Part shown: positions 16,920-28,673 of the stretch, one piece after another | Position numbering within the stretch: the first letter of the stretch is position 1 | Layout of the letters: every line of letters starts with the position of its first letter | Source: Streptomyces sp. NRRL F-4489 | Lineage (GTDB): Bacteria > Actinomycetota > Actinomycetes > Streptomycetales > Streptomycetaceae | Assembly (NCBI RefSeq): GCF_001509485.1 | Contig: NZ_LLZI01000001.1 | Span: 186,001 to 250,000, forward strand | Length of the DNA stretch: 64,000 bases | Direction: 5' to 3' | The notes under the pieces: model-generated | What the model was told of the DNA's origin: nothing | The model's input: the letters and a program-made list of their open reading frames with translations, nothing else | Databases searched by the model: none | Program-made: the position numbers and the translations under genes

Positions 16920-16923
<4 letters not shown>
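15424..16923 (+). CDS. xdhA: Xanthine dehydrogenase small subunit (2Fe-2S and FAD domains)
   Basis: A 499-residue protein from ATG 15424 with GAGGA upstream. Residues 1-90 are a plant-type ferredoxin domain (EGCAEGECGACSVLV with three cluster Cys and the fourth in NACL). The second 2Fe-2S domain follows, with QCGYCTPGF and GNLCRCTGYRPI, split by an unusual Asp/Ala/Pro/Gly-rich insert at about residues 138-160. From about 218 the FAD domain begins (AETLEFLRERPDAVVVAGST; LGGNLGTGSPIGDSPPALLA). It passes electrons from the molybdenum subunit to FAD and NAD+. The stop overlaps the xdhB start (ATGA). Confidence 0.95.
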
Positions 16924-19386
<2,463 letters not shown>

Positions 19387-19394
<8 letters not shown>

Positions 19395-20205
19395 CATGAC
19401 ATGGGTCACCGCGGTCGCACGGTTGCGAGCACGCCGGGAGCCCGGCGTGCTGGTGACCGTCGCGACCGTGCGCGGCCACGCCCCGCGCGACGCCGGCGCG
19501 AAACTCGTCGTGGGGCGGGCCGGGACCTGGGGCTCGATCGGCGGCGGCAATGTCGAGGCCGTCGCCATCGACCGGTCCCGGGAGATGATCGCCGCGTCCA
19601 AAACGGAGCCGGAACTGATCGATTTCGCCCTCAACGACAAGGTGACCAACCAGCACGGCGTGCAGTGCTGCGGCGGCACGGTCTCCGTCCTGCTCGAACC
19701 GCTGCCGGTCGTACGGGCCGTGGCGATCTTCGGCGTCGGCCACGTCGGCCTGGAACTGGCGCGCATCCTGGCCCGCCAGGACCTCGACCTCCACCTGATC
19801 GACTCCCGCGCCGACATCCTCACCGAGGAACGGCTCGGCGTCCTGGCGGACGCGGTGGCGCAGGTGCACGTCCACCACACACCGCTGCTGCCCGAGGAGG
19901 TACTGGCGGAGCTGCCGCCCGGCACCCACGTCCTGATCATGACGCACGACCACGCCGAGGACGCCGCCCTCTGCGACGCCGCCCTGCGCACCCCGCAGCT
20001 CGGCACCATCGGCCTGATCGGGTCGGCCGCCAAGTGGACGCGCTTCCGCAAACGCCTGCGCACCGAGGGCGGTCACGACGACGCCGCCATCGACCGGATC
20101 CGCACCCCCATCGGCCTGACCGAGATCACCGGAAAGGAACCCGCCACCATCGCGGTCAGCGTCGCCGCCGACCTCCTCCGCACCTTCGAACAGGACCGCC
20201 TCTGA
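19387..20205 (+). CDS. xdhC: Xanthine dehydrogenase accessory protein XdhC
   Basis: About 272 residues. GTG 19387 overlaps the end of xdhB, and ATG 19396 three codons later is an equally possible start; neither has a clear ribosome site. The N-terminal XdhC domain shows VTVATVRGHAPRDAGAKLVV, GSIGGGNVEA and HGVQCCGGTVSVLLEPL (the molybdenum-cofactor handling Cys pair). The C-terminal half is a Rossmann-like domain (VRAVAIFGVGHVGLELARIL) ending in IGLIGSAAKWTRFRKRL. XdhC binds molybdopterin cofactor, supports its sulfuration and delivers it to the large subunit. It is the last gene of the operon. Confidence 0.93.
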
Positions 20206-20478
20206 ACCCCAACCGGCGCTTATTGCCGCCGGGTTGATAACGACCAGTCAACCCGCCAGCCACGCCATCATCCGCCCCCGCGACCAGCAACGGCCAACGG
20301 CCTCGGCCGCACCGAAGCGCCGGTAGACCTGAGCGAGCGTGCCGGCCCGGCCCCCGGGCGTACCGCTTCCTTCGTTCGGCTTCGGCATCCGAACGAGCCA
20401 ACGCGGGGGATACGAGGCATGGTGGGCGGTACGTCGAAAAGGTCGACAAGAGGGTCGACAAGCAGGAGGCGAGCCGCC

Positions 20479-21570
20479 GTGAACGTGGATGAGATCGGGG
20501 TGGGGATCATCGGCGCCAGTCCGAGCACGCCGAGCTGGGCAGTCACCGCGCACGTTCCCGCGGTGCGGGCCCTGCCCGGCTACCGGCTGCGGGCCGTGGC
20601 CACCAGCCGGCGCGCCTCGGCGGACGCCGCCGCGGCGGCCTGGGGCGTGGACGCGTACGACGACGCGGGGGCGCTGATCGACCACCCGGACGTCGATCTC
20701 GTGGTGGTGGCGGTGAGGGTCCCCCGGCACCACGACCTCGCGGCGCGGGCGCTCGCCGCCGGGAAGATGGTCTACAGCGAGTGGCCGCTCGGGGTGAACG
20801 CCGAAGAGGCCGCGCACCTGGCCGAACTGGCCGCCGCGGCCGGCGTGCGGACCGCCATCGGGTTGCAGGCCAGATACGCCCCGGCCGTGCGGCGCCTGCG
20901 CGAGCTGGTCGCCGAGGGCTGGGCCGGGCGGGTGCTGGCGACCACCCTGACCGGTTCCGCCCTGGGCTGGGACGCCGTGACCAGCCGGAAGTACGCCTAC
21001 CTGTTCGACGCCGCCAACGGCGTCACCACCCTGTCGGTGTCCACCGCGCACGCCCTGGACGCGCTCACCTGCGTCCTCGGGGACATCGACCGCGTCACCG
21101 CGGCCCTCGCCGTCGGCCGCCGCGAGGTGCTGATCACCGAGGACAACGCGAGCCTGCCGGTCACCGCGCCCGACCAGGTGGCGCTGACCGCGACGCTGCG
21201 CTCGGGCGCCGTCGCGTCCGTCTTCTACCGCGGCGGCCGGTCCCGCGCGGGCGGCCTGCGCTGGGAGATCAACGGCACCTCCGGCGACCTCCTGCTGACC
21301 AGCACCTCCGCCGACGGCAACATCCAGAGCGCGGAACTGGCGCTGGCCGGCGGGAGCGGAGCCGCGACCGAGGTGCGCCCCCTGACCGTTCCCCCGGACC
21401 CGGACGCCCGTTTGACCGCCGTACCGCCCGGTCCCGCACGCAATGTCGCCGCCGTCTACGCGGCCTTCGCGGACGACCTCGCCCAGGGCACCCACGAGGT
21501 CCCCGACTTCGCGCACGCGCTGCGCCTGCACCGCCTCCTCGCTGACATCGAGGCCGCCGCCCGCCGCTGA
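20479..21570 (+). CDS. Gfo/Idh/MocA family oxidoreductase (Gal80-like)
   Basis: A 363-residue protein from GTG 20479, chosen for AGGAGG at 20464-20469; the longer frame from 20419 adds only basic residues. The N-terminal Rossmann domain starts VGIIGASPSTPSWAVTAHVP and continues to VVVAVRVPRHHDLAARALAA and MVYSEWPLGVNAEEA. The EWPL in place of the usual EKP(L/I) is characteristic of the Gal80-like branch. The C-terminal domain carries the alpha/beta substrate fold (GLQARYAPAVRRLRELV). The substrate is unknown; a sugar or polyol dehydrogenase is likely. It appears monocistronic, with a 273-bp gap from xdhC that I see no gene in. Confidence 0.88.
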   Translation: MNVDEIGVGIIGASPSTPSWAVTAHVPAVRALPGYRLRAVATSRRASADAAAAAWGVDAYDDAGALIDHPDVDLVVVAVRVPRHHDLAARALAAGKMVYSEWPLGVNAEEAAHLAELAAAAGVRTAIGLQARYAPAVRRLRELVAEGWAGRVLATTLTGSALGWDAVTSRKYAYLFDAANGVTTLSVSTAHALDALTCVLGDIDRVTAALAVGRREVLITEDNASLPVTAPDQVALTATLRSGAVASVFYRGGRSRAGGLRWEINGTSGDLLLTSTSADGNIQSAELALAGGSGAATEVRPLTVPPDPDARLTAVPPGPARNVAAVYAAFADDLAQGTHEVPDFAHALRLHRLLADIEAAARR

Positions 21571-21837
21571 CCGGGGAAGGACAGCGACAGCTCGGCCGCG
21601 CACACCGGTTCCGGCCGGAGGTCTTCGCCCGGGCGATGGCCGGCTGGCCGGACACCGGCCGGAACGAGTCCGCGCCCTGTCGGCCGTACGCATGGTGTCC
21701 GGTGCGGTGCCGGGGGTGCCTGGCCTGCCTGGCGGTCTCGGGACGTTAGCTTGCCGCTGCGCGCCGTCCTGCCTGGCGGCCGGTGTGCCGCCGCCGCGCG
21801 CCGTTCGTATCCGCGACCCGTGAGAACGAGAGCAGCG

Positions 21838-24651
21838 ATGAACACCTCCCTCCCGGCGGCCGGTGCCGCGCACCGGCACGGCACCGCCGCACCGCGCAAG
21901 ACGCAGGTCTTCGCCTGGGGCGTCAACGACGAAGGCCAGGCGGACGTGCCGGTCCGGCTCGGCCGGGTCACCCATGTCGCCGCGGGATTTCTGCACAGCC
22001 TGGCGGTGCAGGAGGACGGAACGGTCGCGGCATGGGGGTGGAACGAACTCGGGCAGACAGATGTGCCGCCGGATCTGAAGGACGCGACGCACGTTGCCGC
22101 CGGCGGGTTTCACAGCCTGGCACTGCGCAAGGGCGGCACTCTCGCTGCCTGGGGATGGAACGGGCAGGGGCAGACGGACGTCCCGGTGGAACTCTCGCCT
22201 TTCACGCAGATTTCGGCCGGTTTCTATCACTCCCTGGCGTTGCGGAAGAACGGCACTGTGGCGGCGTGGGGGTCGAACTACTCCGGACAGACCGACGTGC
22301 CTCCGGAGCTGTCGGGCGTGGTGCAAGTCTCCGCCGGACACAACCACGGCCTGGCGCTGCGGGAGGACGGCACCGTCGTCGCCTGGGGATCGAACGCGCT
22401 CGGACAAGCGGCGGTGCCGGAAGGGCTCACGGGCGTCATCCAGATCGCCGCGGGAGGACTGGGCAATCTCGCGTTGCGGGACGACGGTACTGTCGTCGCC
22501 TGGGGCTCCGGCGAATTCGAGCCCCCGTCTGATCTGCGCGGTGTCGTCCAAGTGGCCGCCAGTCACACCCATGGCGTCGCCTTGCAGGACGACGGCACCG
22601 TCGTCACCTGGGGGGTGGGCTGGGCGGGCCAGATCGAGCCGCCCAGGGACCTGGAGGGCGTGACCCAGGTCGTGTCCGGGCTCCTGCACGACATGGCGCT
22701 GCGGAAGGACGGCACCGTTGTCAGCTGGGGCCGAACGTTCGTACCCCGGCCGCCGACGGAAGTGCTGAAGCAGACGGTGCAGCTCTCGGCCGGAGCGGGG
22801 CACACGGTGGCGCTGAGCAAATCCGGCACCGTCACCGCATGGGGAGACAACAAGTTCGGCCAGACATCGATCAGCGGTCGGCCCTTCATCGCTCATATCG
22901 CGGCGGGCTGGAACCACAGCCTGGTTGTCGCCGACGACCCCCGCGGCCACGTGTACGCAGCGGGCGACAACCGCTGGGGCCAGTCATCGGTGCCCCCGGA
23001 CCTGCGGGACGCGGTGGGCGTCGCGGCAGGGCAGGCGCACAGCCTGGCGGTGCGGAAGGACGGCACCGTCGTCGCGTGGGGCAGCAACATCCGCAAGCAG
23101 TGCGAGGTGCCGCCGGGGCTGCGCGGGGTGGTGCGGGTGGCGGCCGGCGCCGAGCACAGCCTGGCGTTGAAGAAGGACGGCACCGTGGTCGCCTGGGGGG
23201 CTAACGGGGCCGGGCAGAGCACGGTGCCGGACGACGTGAGCGAGGTGGTGCAGGTCGCGGCCGGTGTCGGGCACAGTGTGGCGCTGCGGGCGAACGGCAC
23301 GGTGGAGCAGTGGGGCGCCGAGGCCGGAACGGTGCCGGACGGGTTGGGCGATGTGGTCAGGATCGCGGCCGGGGCCCATCGCACGCTGGCGCTGAAGAAG
23401 GACGGCACCCTCGTCATCTGGGGCAGGCGCATCGCGGCGGCCACCTTGGTGCCCCTCGGGATGCGCAACGTCCACCTGATCGCCGCCGGTTCGGGCCACA
23501 ACGTGGTGGCCGGCGCGGTGTACCTGCTGCCGGCGGCGAACTTCCAGCTCACCGCCGCGCCGGGCCAGGCGTTCGGGGAGCGGTTGCGGGCGCTGGCGCT
23601 CACGTCGGGCAGCGCGCCGCACAAGCCCGATCCGGTCGAGAACGCGTCGATCACGTTCTTCGTCGAGCACGGCCACGACGCCACGTTCGCCGGGGGTGCC
23701 GCCAAGGCCACCGTCACCACCGGCCGGGACGGTATCGCCACCGCCCCGGTGCTCACCGCCGGGAAGAAGACCGGCTCGTTCTTCGTGCACGCCGGCACCG
23801 ACGACGGCAGCCGCCTCTTCCAGAGCTACCGCCTCACCGTGACCGGCCCGGAGCCCGACCCGGAGACCCACCCTCCGGGGCTGCCCCAGTCACCCCAACG
23901 CCCCGACGGACTAAGCGAGTTGCCTCGGGACGACGCTGCGGCGAAGGTCGGCTTCCTGGCCGCGACCAACGGCGAGACCCTCGCCCCCCGGTCCTGGGCG
24001 CCGGACCCGCGCGTCACGGTCTTCGACTTCAGCTACCAGGAGCCGATGGCCGGCGCCCAGGTCACCTTCACCATCAATCAGCCGGCCATGGCCTGCTTCC
24101 ACACCGCGACCGGCCAGTCCGTGCCCTCGGTGACCGCCACCGCCGACGAACACGGCGTCGCCACCGCTCCCCGGCTCCGGACCCTCCAGCACGAGGGGCT
24201 CTTCACCCTCACCGTGACCATGGGCGACGATCCCCAGGCACCACCGGTCCACCTCGGCTACCGCGTCGGCAAGGGCAAACGCGGCCCGGTCGACGCCCCG
24301 TCCTGCGGCAAGCTGGCCGCCGGCCAGATCTGCGCGGCGTTCACCGTGCCGGACGGACGGAAGCTGGAGCTGCTGCTCAAGCGCGACCGGGAGGAGGTGC
24401 TCGTCGCCGGGGCCAGGCACCGGGCGCTCCCGGTACCCCTCGACGGCAGCAGCCTGCACGTCATCGTCAGGAAATCCCCGGGCGGCCAGGACCTGGCCAC
24501 CGGGCAGCTGTTCTTCACCCGGAACGCCGGCGGCCTGATCACCATCGACCCGCGGACGAGCCAGCCGCCCGCCGCCGGCGGCTACCGGCTGGACCACGAC
24601 CAGCTCACGGGCGTCAACCAGTTCGCCTTCAGCTGGACGAAGCGGCCGTGA
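21838..24651 (+). CDS. RCC1-type repeat protein with two C-terminal Ig-like domains
   Basis: A 937-residue protein from ATG 21838 (ACGAGAG upstream). Residues about 20-545 contain 14 consecutive repeats of 36-40 residues, each of the form DGTV.AWG.N..GQ..VP..L..V..VAAG..HSLAL, consistent with two seven-bladed RCC1 propellers. About 570-680 and 720-840 look like bacterial Ig-like (Big1/invasin) domains (ENASITFFVEHGHDATFAGG; MAGAQVTFTINQPAM), and a further beta-rich domain closes the protein. The N-terminus (MNTSLPAAGAAHRHGTAAPR) has no signal peptide although Ig-like domains are usually extracellular. The 266-bp region before it shows no gene. The 3' end overlaps the regulator gene tail-to-tail by 23 bp. 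Confidence 0.9.
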   Translation: MNTSLPAAGAAHRHGTAAPRKTQVFAWGVNDEGQADVPVRLGRVTHVAAGFLHSLAVQEDGTVAAWGWNELGQTDVPPDLKDATHVAAGGFHSLALRKGGTLAAWGWNGQGQTDVPVELSPFTQISAGFYHSLALRKNGTVAAWGSNYSGQTDVPPELSGVVQVSAGHNHGLALREDGTVVAWGSNALGQAAVPEGLTGVIQIAAGGLGNLALRDDGTVVAWGSGEFEPPSDLRGVVQVAASHTHGVALQDDGTVVTWGVGWAGQIEPPRDLEGVTQVVSGLLHDMALRKDGTVVSWGRTFVPRPPTEVLKQTVQLSAGAGHTVALSKSGTVTAWGDNKFGQTSISGRPFIAHIAAGWNHSLVVADDPRGHVYAAGDNRWGQSSVPPDLRDAVGVAAGQAHSLAVRKDGTVVAWGSNIRKQCEVPPGLRGVVRVAAGAEHSLALKKDGTVVAWGANGAGQSTVPDDVSEVVQVAAGVGHSVALRANGTVEQWGAEAGTVPDGLGDVVRIAAGAHRTLALKKDGTLVIWGRRIAAATLVPLGMRNVHLIAAGSGHNVVAGAVYLLPAANFQLTAAPGQAFGERLRALALTSGSAPHKPDPVENASITFFVEHGHDATFAGGAAKATVTTGRDGIATAPVLTAGKKTGSFFVHAGTDDGSRLFQSYRLTVTGPEPDPETHPPGLPQSPQRPDGLSELPRDDAAAKVGFLAATNGETLAPRSWAPDPRVTVFDFSYQEPMAGAQVTFTINQPAMACFHTATGQSVPSVTATADEHGVATAPRLRTLQHEGLFTLTVTMGDDPQAPPVHLGYRVGKGKRGPVDAPSCGKLAAGQICAAFTVPDGRKLELLLKRDREEVLVAGARHRALPVPLDGSSLHVIVRKSPGGQDLATGQLFFTRNAGGLITIDPRTSQPPAAGGYRLDHDQLTGVNQFAFSWTKRP

Positions 24652-25549
24652 CGCACCCCGTGGCCAGGTCTCCGGGCTCCGGGCTCAGCCGGCCGGGACC
24701 GGCGCCCGCCGAGTCGAGGCGGAGCATGGCCGCCTCGGACGGGGTGCCGGGGGCCGCCTGGTAGACCACCATGCGCTGGCCGCCCGTCCGGGCCAGTCGC
24801 ATGACCTCGTACGTCAGCGTCATCGGTCCGGCCTTCGGGTGCCGGAAGTTCTTCTGCCCGCCGCCGCGTTCGCAGACGTCGTACCGCTCCCACAGGCGCG
24901 CGAACTCCGGTGATTTCAGGACCAGTTCACCGACGAGCGCGGTCAGCTCGGGGTCGTCCGGGTCCGCTCCGGCGACCGCCCGCAGATGCGCCACGGAGAG
25001 CGCGACCGTCTCCTCCCACGGCTCGTAGAGCGTCCGGCCCACCGGGTGGAGGAAGAGGTAGCGGGTGAGGTTGCGCTGCTCCGGCGGCCAGTCCCAGAGT
25101 CCGGGCAGGAGGCGCCGGCCGGGCGGGTTCGCGGCCAGGAGGCGGTTGTAGCGGCTGACCACGTAGGCGGGGAGCGGGCGCACCGACTCCAGCATCCGCA
25201 GCACCGAATCGCGGACGGTGTGGTCGGAGGAGGCCGGCAGTTCGGCGATCCGGCCGGCGGCCAGCTCCGCGAGTTCGTGGAGGCGTTCGTACCCGTCGCC
25301 GCGCAGGCGCAGGGCGCGGCCGAGGGCGTCCACGACGGCGGGGGACGGGTTGGCCTCCCGGCCGCGCTCCAGGCGGATGTAGTAGTCGACGCTCACTCCG
25401 GCCAGCGCGGCCAGCTCTTCCCTGCGCAGTCCGGGGGTACGGCGCAGTCCCGCGCCGACGGGGAGGCCGACGTCCTCCGGGCGGACCTGCGCCCGGCGGG
25501 CCTTGAGATATCTGCCGAGCTCGGTACCCCGAGCCTCTCCTGCTGCCAT
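24629..25549 (-). CDS. HTH transcriptional regulator with MmyB-like ligand domain
   Basis: A 306-residue protein. ATG 25549 fits the family start (MAAGEARGTELGRYLKARRA) and lies 7 bp behind a CATAAT -10, so the mRNA may be leaderless. Residues 10-85 form an Xre-type HTH (RRTPGLRREELAALAGVSVD, YYIRLERG); residues about 115-285 are the MmyB-like PAS-type ligand-binding domain (LPAYVVSRYNRLLAANPPGR, NLTRYLFLHPVGR, WERYDV, KNFRHPKAGPMTLTYE). Members regulate adjacent oxidoreductases or exporters in response to a hydrophobic ligand; the divergent DHA2 exporter at 25794 is the obvious target. It overlaps the RCC1 gene by 23 bp at the 3' ends. Confidence 0.9.
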   Translation of the reverse strand: MAAGEARGTELGRYLKARRAQVRPEDVGLPVGAGLRRTPGLRREELAALAGVSVDYYIRLERGREANPSPAVVDALGRALRLRGDGYERLHELAELAAGRIAELPASSDHTVRDSVLRMLESVRPLPAYVVSRYNRLLAANPPGRRLLPGLWDWPPEQRNLTRYLFLHPVGRTLYEPWEETVALSVAHLRAVAGADPDDPELTALVGELVLKSPEFARLWERYDVCERGGGQKNFRHPKAGPMTLTYEVMRLARTGGQRMVVYQAAPGTPSEAAMLRLDSAGAGPGRLSPEPGDLATGCVTAASSS

Positions 25550-25556
25550 TCGGCCG

Positions 25557-25562
25557 ATTATG
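25557..25562 (-). promoter_or_regulatory. -10 element placing a leaderless start for the MmyB-like regulator
   Basis: CATAAT on the minus strand ends 7 bp before the ATG at 25549, the spacing at which transcription would begin at or beside the A of the start codon. No ribosome site is visible ahead of this ATG. The -35 region is not recognisable. Confidence 0.45.
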
Positions 25563-25793
25563 TCAGGCGGCCCGGGGGCGTGGGGGGCCCTGTCAGTACC
25601 TGGAACGCCGCACCCGGGGAACGGCCCGGTCTGCCGGGCGGCCGCGGAACGGCGGAGAGTTGGTCCCGCAGCGGGCGGCCCGGCCGCCGGGGCCCAGGGA
25701 GTGCACGGCACAGGACCGCGTCCCCGGCGGACCGCGGCCGCCCGCCCACCTCCAGCAACATGTCACCTACCCATCTCATAAACGGAGTTCGCC

Positions 25794-27278
25794 ATGGGGA
25801 CCGCTTCCGTCCTTTCCGCGTCCACGTCCGACGCGCCCGCCCCCGGGCCCGTTCGCCACTCGCCGGCGGCCACGCTCCGGCGACGACGGCCGGAGCGGTC
25901 CCGACCAGCCGGGCCGTCCGCCGGCGATCCCGCCGTACCGCGGCGCGGCGGCGCCGCGCTGGTCGCCTCGCTGCTCGGCTTCACGGTGATCACCATCGAC
26001 GTCTCGGCGGTGAACATCGCGCTGCCCGCGATCGGCACGTCCCTGCGCGGCGGGATGACGGGGCTGCAGTGGGTGGTGGACGCGTACACGCTGATGTTCG
26101 CGGCGCTGATGCTGTCCGCCGGCGCCCTCTCCGACCGGGCGGGCGCCCGCCGCGCGTACGCCTGGGGCGTGGCCCTGTTCACCCTGGCCTCCCTCGGCTG
26201 CGCGCTGGCGCCCGGTATCGGGGTGCTGGTCGGCGCGCGGGTGGCGCAGGGCGCGGCGGCCGCGGTCGTGATGCCGGCCTCGCTGGCGCTGATCCGGCAG
26301 GCGTACGACGACGCCCGGGCGCGGGCCCGCGCCATCGCGCTGTGGACGGTCGGCGGTTCGGTGGCGATGGCCGCGGGGCCGGTCCTGGGCGGGCTGCTCA
26401 CCGAGTCGGCCGGCTGGCGGGCGGTCTTCCTGCTCAACCTGCCGGTGGGCGCGGTGATCCTGGGCCTGCTGGTGCGGGTGGAGCGCTCGGCGCGGCGGCC
26501 CGCCGCGGTGGACCTCGGCGGCCAGCTCACCGCCGTACTGGCCCTGGCCGGGCTGGCGTTCGCGGTGATCGAGGGCGGCCACCTGGGGTGGACCAGCGCC
26601 CCCGTGCTGGCCGCCGGCGCGGTCGCCGTCGCTTCCGGGTTCGCCTTCCGGGCGGTGGAGGCCCGGCACCGCCAGCCGATGGTGCCGCTGGCCATGCTGG
26701 CGGACCGCCGGGTGAGTGTCCCGCTGGCGGTCGGTTTCGCCGTCAACGCGGCCTTCTACGGCGGGATCTTCCTGCTCGGGCTGTACTACCAGCAGCTGCG
26801 CGGGATGTCGGGGATCGAGGCCGGGCTGATGTTCGTCCCGATGTCGGTGGTGGTGACGGCGACGAACCTGGTCTCGCCGCGGCTGGCGGAGCGGATCGGG
26901 CGGCGGCCGGTGATCGTCGCCGGCCAGCTGATCTTCACCGGTGCGATGCTGGCCATGCTGCCGCTGGCCGCGCACACCCCGGTGTGGCTGGTGCTGGTCC
27001 TGCTGCTGCCGCTGAGCATCGGCGGGGCGCTGATCGTGCCCGCGCTGACCGCGCTGCTGATGGACGCCGTGCCGGGTGAGCGCGCCGGGACCGCGTCGGG
27101 GATGCTCAACTCCTTCCGGCAGACCGGCGGTGCGCTGGCGGTCGCCCTCTTCGGCGGGCTGCTCGCCGGTGCCGGCGGCGGCTTCTCCCTGCCGGGCATG
27201 CGCATCGGGCTGCTGGCCGTCGCCGCCCTGCTCCTCGTCACGGCCGCCGGGTCCCGGCTGCTGCTGCCCCGGGGGTGA
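25794..27278 (+). CDS. MFS exporter, DHA2/EmrB-QacA type
   Basis: A 494-residue protein from ATG 25794 with ACGGAG upstream. A 50-residue basic, Pro-rich cytoplasmic leader precedes about 14 transmembrane helices. TM1 shows ITIDVSAVNIALPAIG (the D-x-T/V-IVNVALP signature of DHA2 proteins), TM2 WVVDAYTLMFAALMLSAGAL, and the antiporter motif C region AAGPVLGGLLTESAGWRAVF. It would use proton motive force to expel drugs or a natural product. It is divergent from the MmyB-like regulator, which probably controls it. It lies 100 bp from the biosynthetic cluster and could serve it, though this is not required by the layout. Confidence 0.92.
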   Translation: MGTASVLSASTSDAPAPGPVRHSPAATLRRRRPERSRPAGPSAGDPAVPRRGGAALVASLLGFTVITIDVSAVNIALPAIGTSLRGGMTGLQWVVDAYTLMFAALMLSAGALSDRAGARRAYAWGVALFTLASLGCALAPGIGVLVGARVAQGAAAAVVMPASLALIRQAYDDARARARAIALWTVGGSVAMAAGPVLGGLLTESAGWRAVFLLNLPVGAVILGLLVRVERSARRPAAVDLGGQLTAVLALAGLAFAVIEGGHLGWTSAPVLAAGAVAVASGFAFRAVEARHRQPMVPLAMLADRRVSVPLAVGFAVNAAFYGGIFLLGLYYQQLRGMSGIEAGLMFVPMSVVVTATNLVSPRLAERIGRRPVIVAGQLIFTGAMLAMLPLAAHTPVWLVLVLLLPLSIGGALIVPALTALLMDAVPGERAGTASGMLNSFRQTGGALAVALFGGLLAGAGGGFSLPGMRIGLLAVAALLLVTAAGSRLLLPRG

Positions 27279-27377
27279 GATCCCGAGGCCGGCCCCGTCG
27301 CGGAAGAGGTCGGCCAGGACGAAGCGCGCCCGGGACGCTGTCGAGGCAGCGCGCCCGGTCGTCGCCTTCCGGTGAGA

Positions 27378-28604
27378 TCACCACAGGACCGGCAGCCTTT
27401 CCGGGACCCGCTTGATGTTGCCGGTGCGCCAGACCAGCTGGTCGGCGGGGAGCGCGAGACGCAGCCGCGGGAGGCGGGCGAGGAGGACGGTGAGGGCTTC
27501 GGCGGCATGGACCCGGGAGATCGCCGACGCGGGGCAGAAGTGGCGGCCGGCGCCGAACGCCAGGTGGGCGTTGGGCGAGCGGTCGGGGTCGAACCGCTCC
27601 GGGTCCGGGAACTGCTCGGGATCGTAGTTGGCGCCCTCCACGCAGACCAGCACCAGCTCACCGGCGCGCACCAGGACGTCCCCGACCCGGACGTCGGCCC
27701 GGGCGATCCGGGGCAGTCCGTCGCCGATCGACAGCGTGCACCGCAGCAGCTCCTCCACCGCGCCGGGCATCGTCTCGGGCCGCTCGCGCAGGCGGGCCAT
27801 CGCCTCCGGGTGGAGGATCAGCGTCAGCACGGCGTGCAGCAGGAACACATAGGTGCTCATGGCGCCGGCGCCGAAGAGCGAGGTGACCGTGGCGGCCAGC
27901 ATCGCGTCCGTCAGGCCGCCGCCGTCGCGCTCCGGGTCGTCGCGCAGTTCGCACAGCCGGCGGATCAGGCCCCGCTGGGCGGACCGGTCGGCGCGTACGT
28001 GCCGCAGGACGACGGCGTAGTCCTTGTCCCAGTTGGCGGTGCAGCCGTCGTAGACGACGGGGCTGGTGACGAAGCCGAGGTCCAGGCCGGACATCAGCCG
28101 CAGCCCCTCCTCGTACGGCAGGCCGAGCACCTCGCAGACCAGGGCGGCGGAGTACGGTTCGGCGAACCGCTGCCGCAGGTCGACCGGTGGCCCCTCCTCG
28201 ACCATGGCGTCGACGAGTTCGTGCGCCCGCGCGGCCATCCACTCCGGGGAGGCGGGCCCGGACCGGGGCCCGAGGGCGCGCAGCACCTCCTGGTGGAGCC
28301 CGGCGCTGTTGACGTTGCCCATGGTGTTGACGGCCTCCGGGGGGATCGTCAGGGCGTACTGGCGCGGGACGCCGGGAGCGGCCGTGTCGCGCAGGCTGAA
28401 GCGTTCGTCGTCCAGCACCTGCCGGGCCAGCGCGTAGCTGGTGACCAGCCAGGCGTCGTCGCCGGTGAGGGTCCGGATGCGCGCGACCGGGCGCTCGGCG
28501 CGCAGCCGCGCGCAGTCGGCGGGCACGATGTCGCCGCGCCGGGGCAGCGGCCACTCGACATCGGCGTAGGGAGGCGGGGAGTTGTCGGTGGTGGGGTGGG
28601 CCAT
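27378..28604 (-). CDS. Cytochrome P450 paired with the cyclodipeptide synthase
   Basis: A 408-residue P450 from ATG 28604 with AGGAGAG upstream. The heme loop is FGAGRHFCPASA with ligand Cys357; ELLR (285-288) is the ExxR motif. The I-helix reads LFGAGAMSTYVF, so Ser replaces the first Thr of the usual acid-alcohol region. The C-helix region NSAGLHQEVLR departs from the common DPPxHxxxR. The CPA after the heme Cys and these variations resemble P450s that act on cyclodipeptides (coupling or hydroxylation). It starts 69 bp behind the cyclodipeptide synthase, so the diketopiperazine is its likely substrate; the exact reaction cannot be read from sequence. Confidence 0.88.
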   Translation of the reverse strand: MAHPTTDNSPPPYADVEWPLPRRGDIVPADCARLRAERPVARIRTLTGDDAWLVTSYALARQVLDDERFSLRDTAAPGVPRQYALTIPPEAVNTMGNVNSAGLHQEVLRALGPRSGPASPEWMAARAHELVDAMVEEGPPVDLRQRFAEPYSAALVCEVLGLPYEEGLRLMSGLDLGFVTSPVVYDGCTANWDKDYAVVLRHVRADRSAQRGLIRRLCELRDDPERDGGGLTDAMLAATVTSLFGAGAMSTYVFLLHAVLTLILHPEAMARLRERPETMPGAVEELLRCTLSIGDGLPRIARADVRVGDVLVRAGELVLVCVEGANYDPEQFPDPERFDPDRSPNAHLAFGAGRHFCPASAISRVHAAEALTVLLARLPRLRLALPADQLVWRTGNIKRVPERLPVLW

Positions 28605-28673
28605 GGCGGTCTGCTCTCCTCTTCGGCTCCGGAGCGGGCCGGTTCGGGTCGGGCGGGTCGGGGCACGCGTCGG

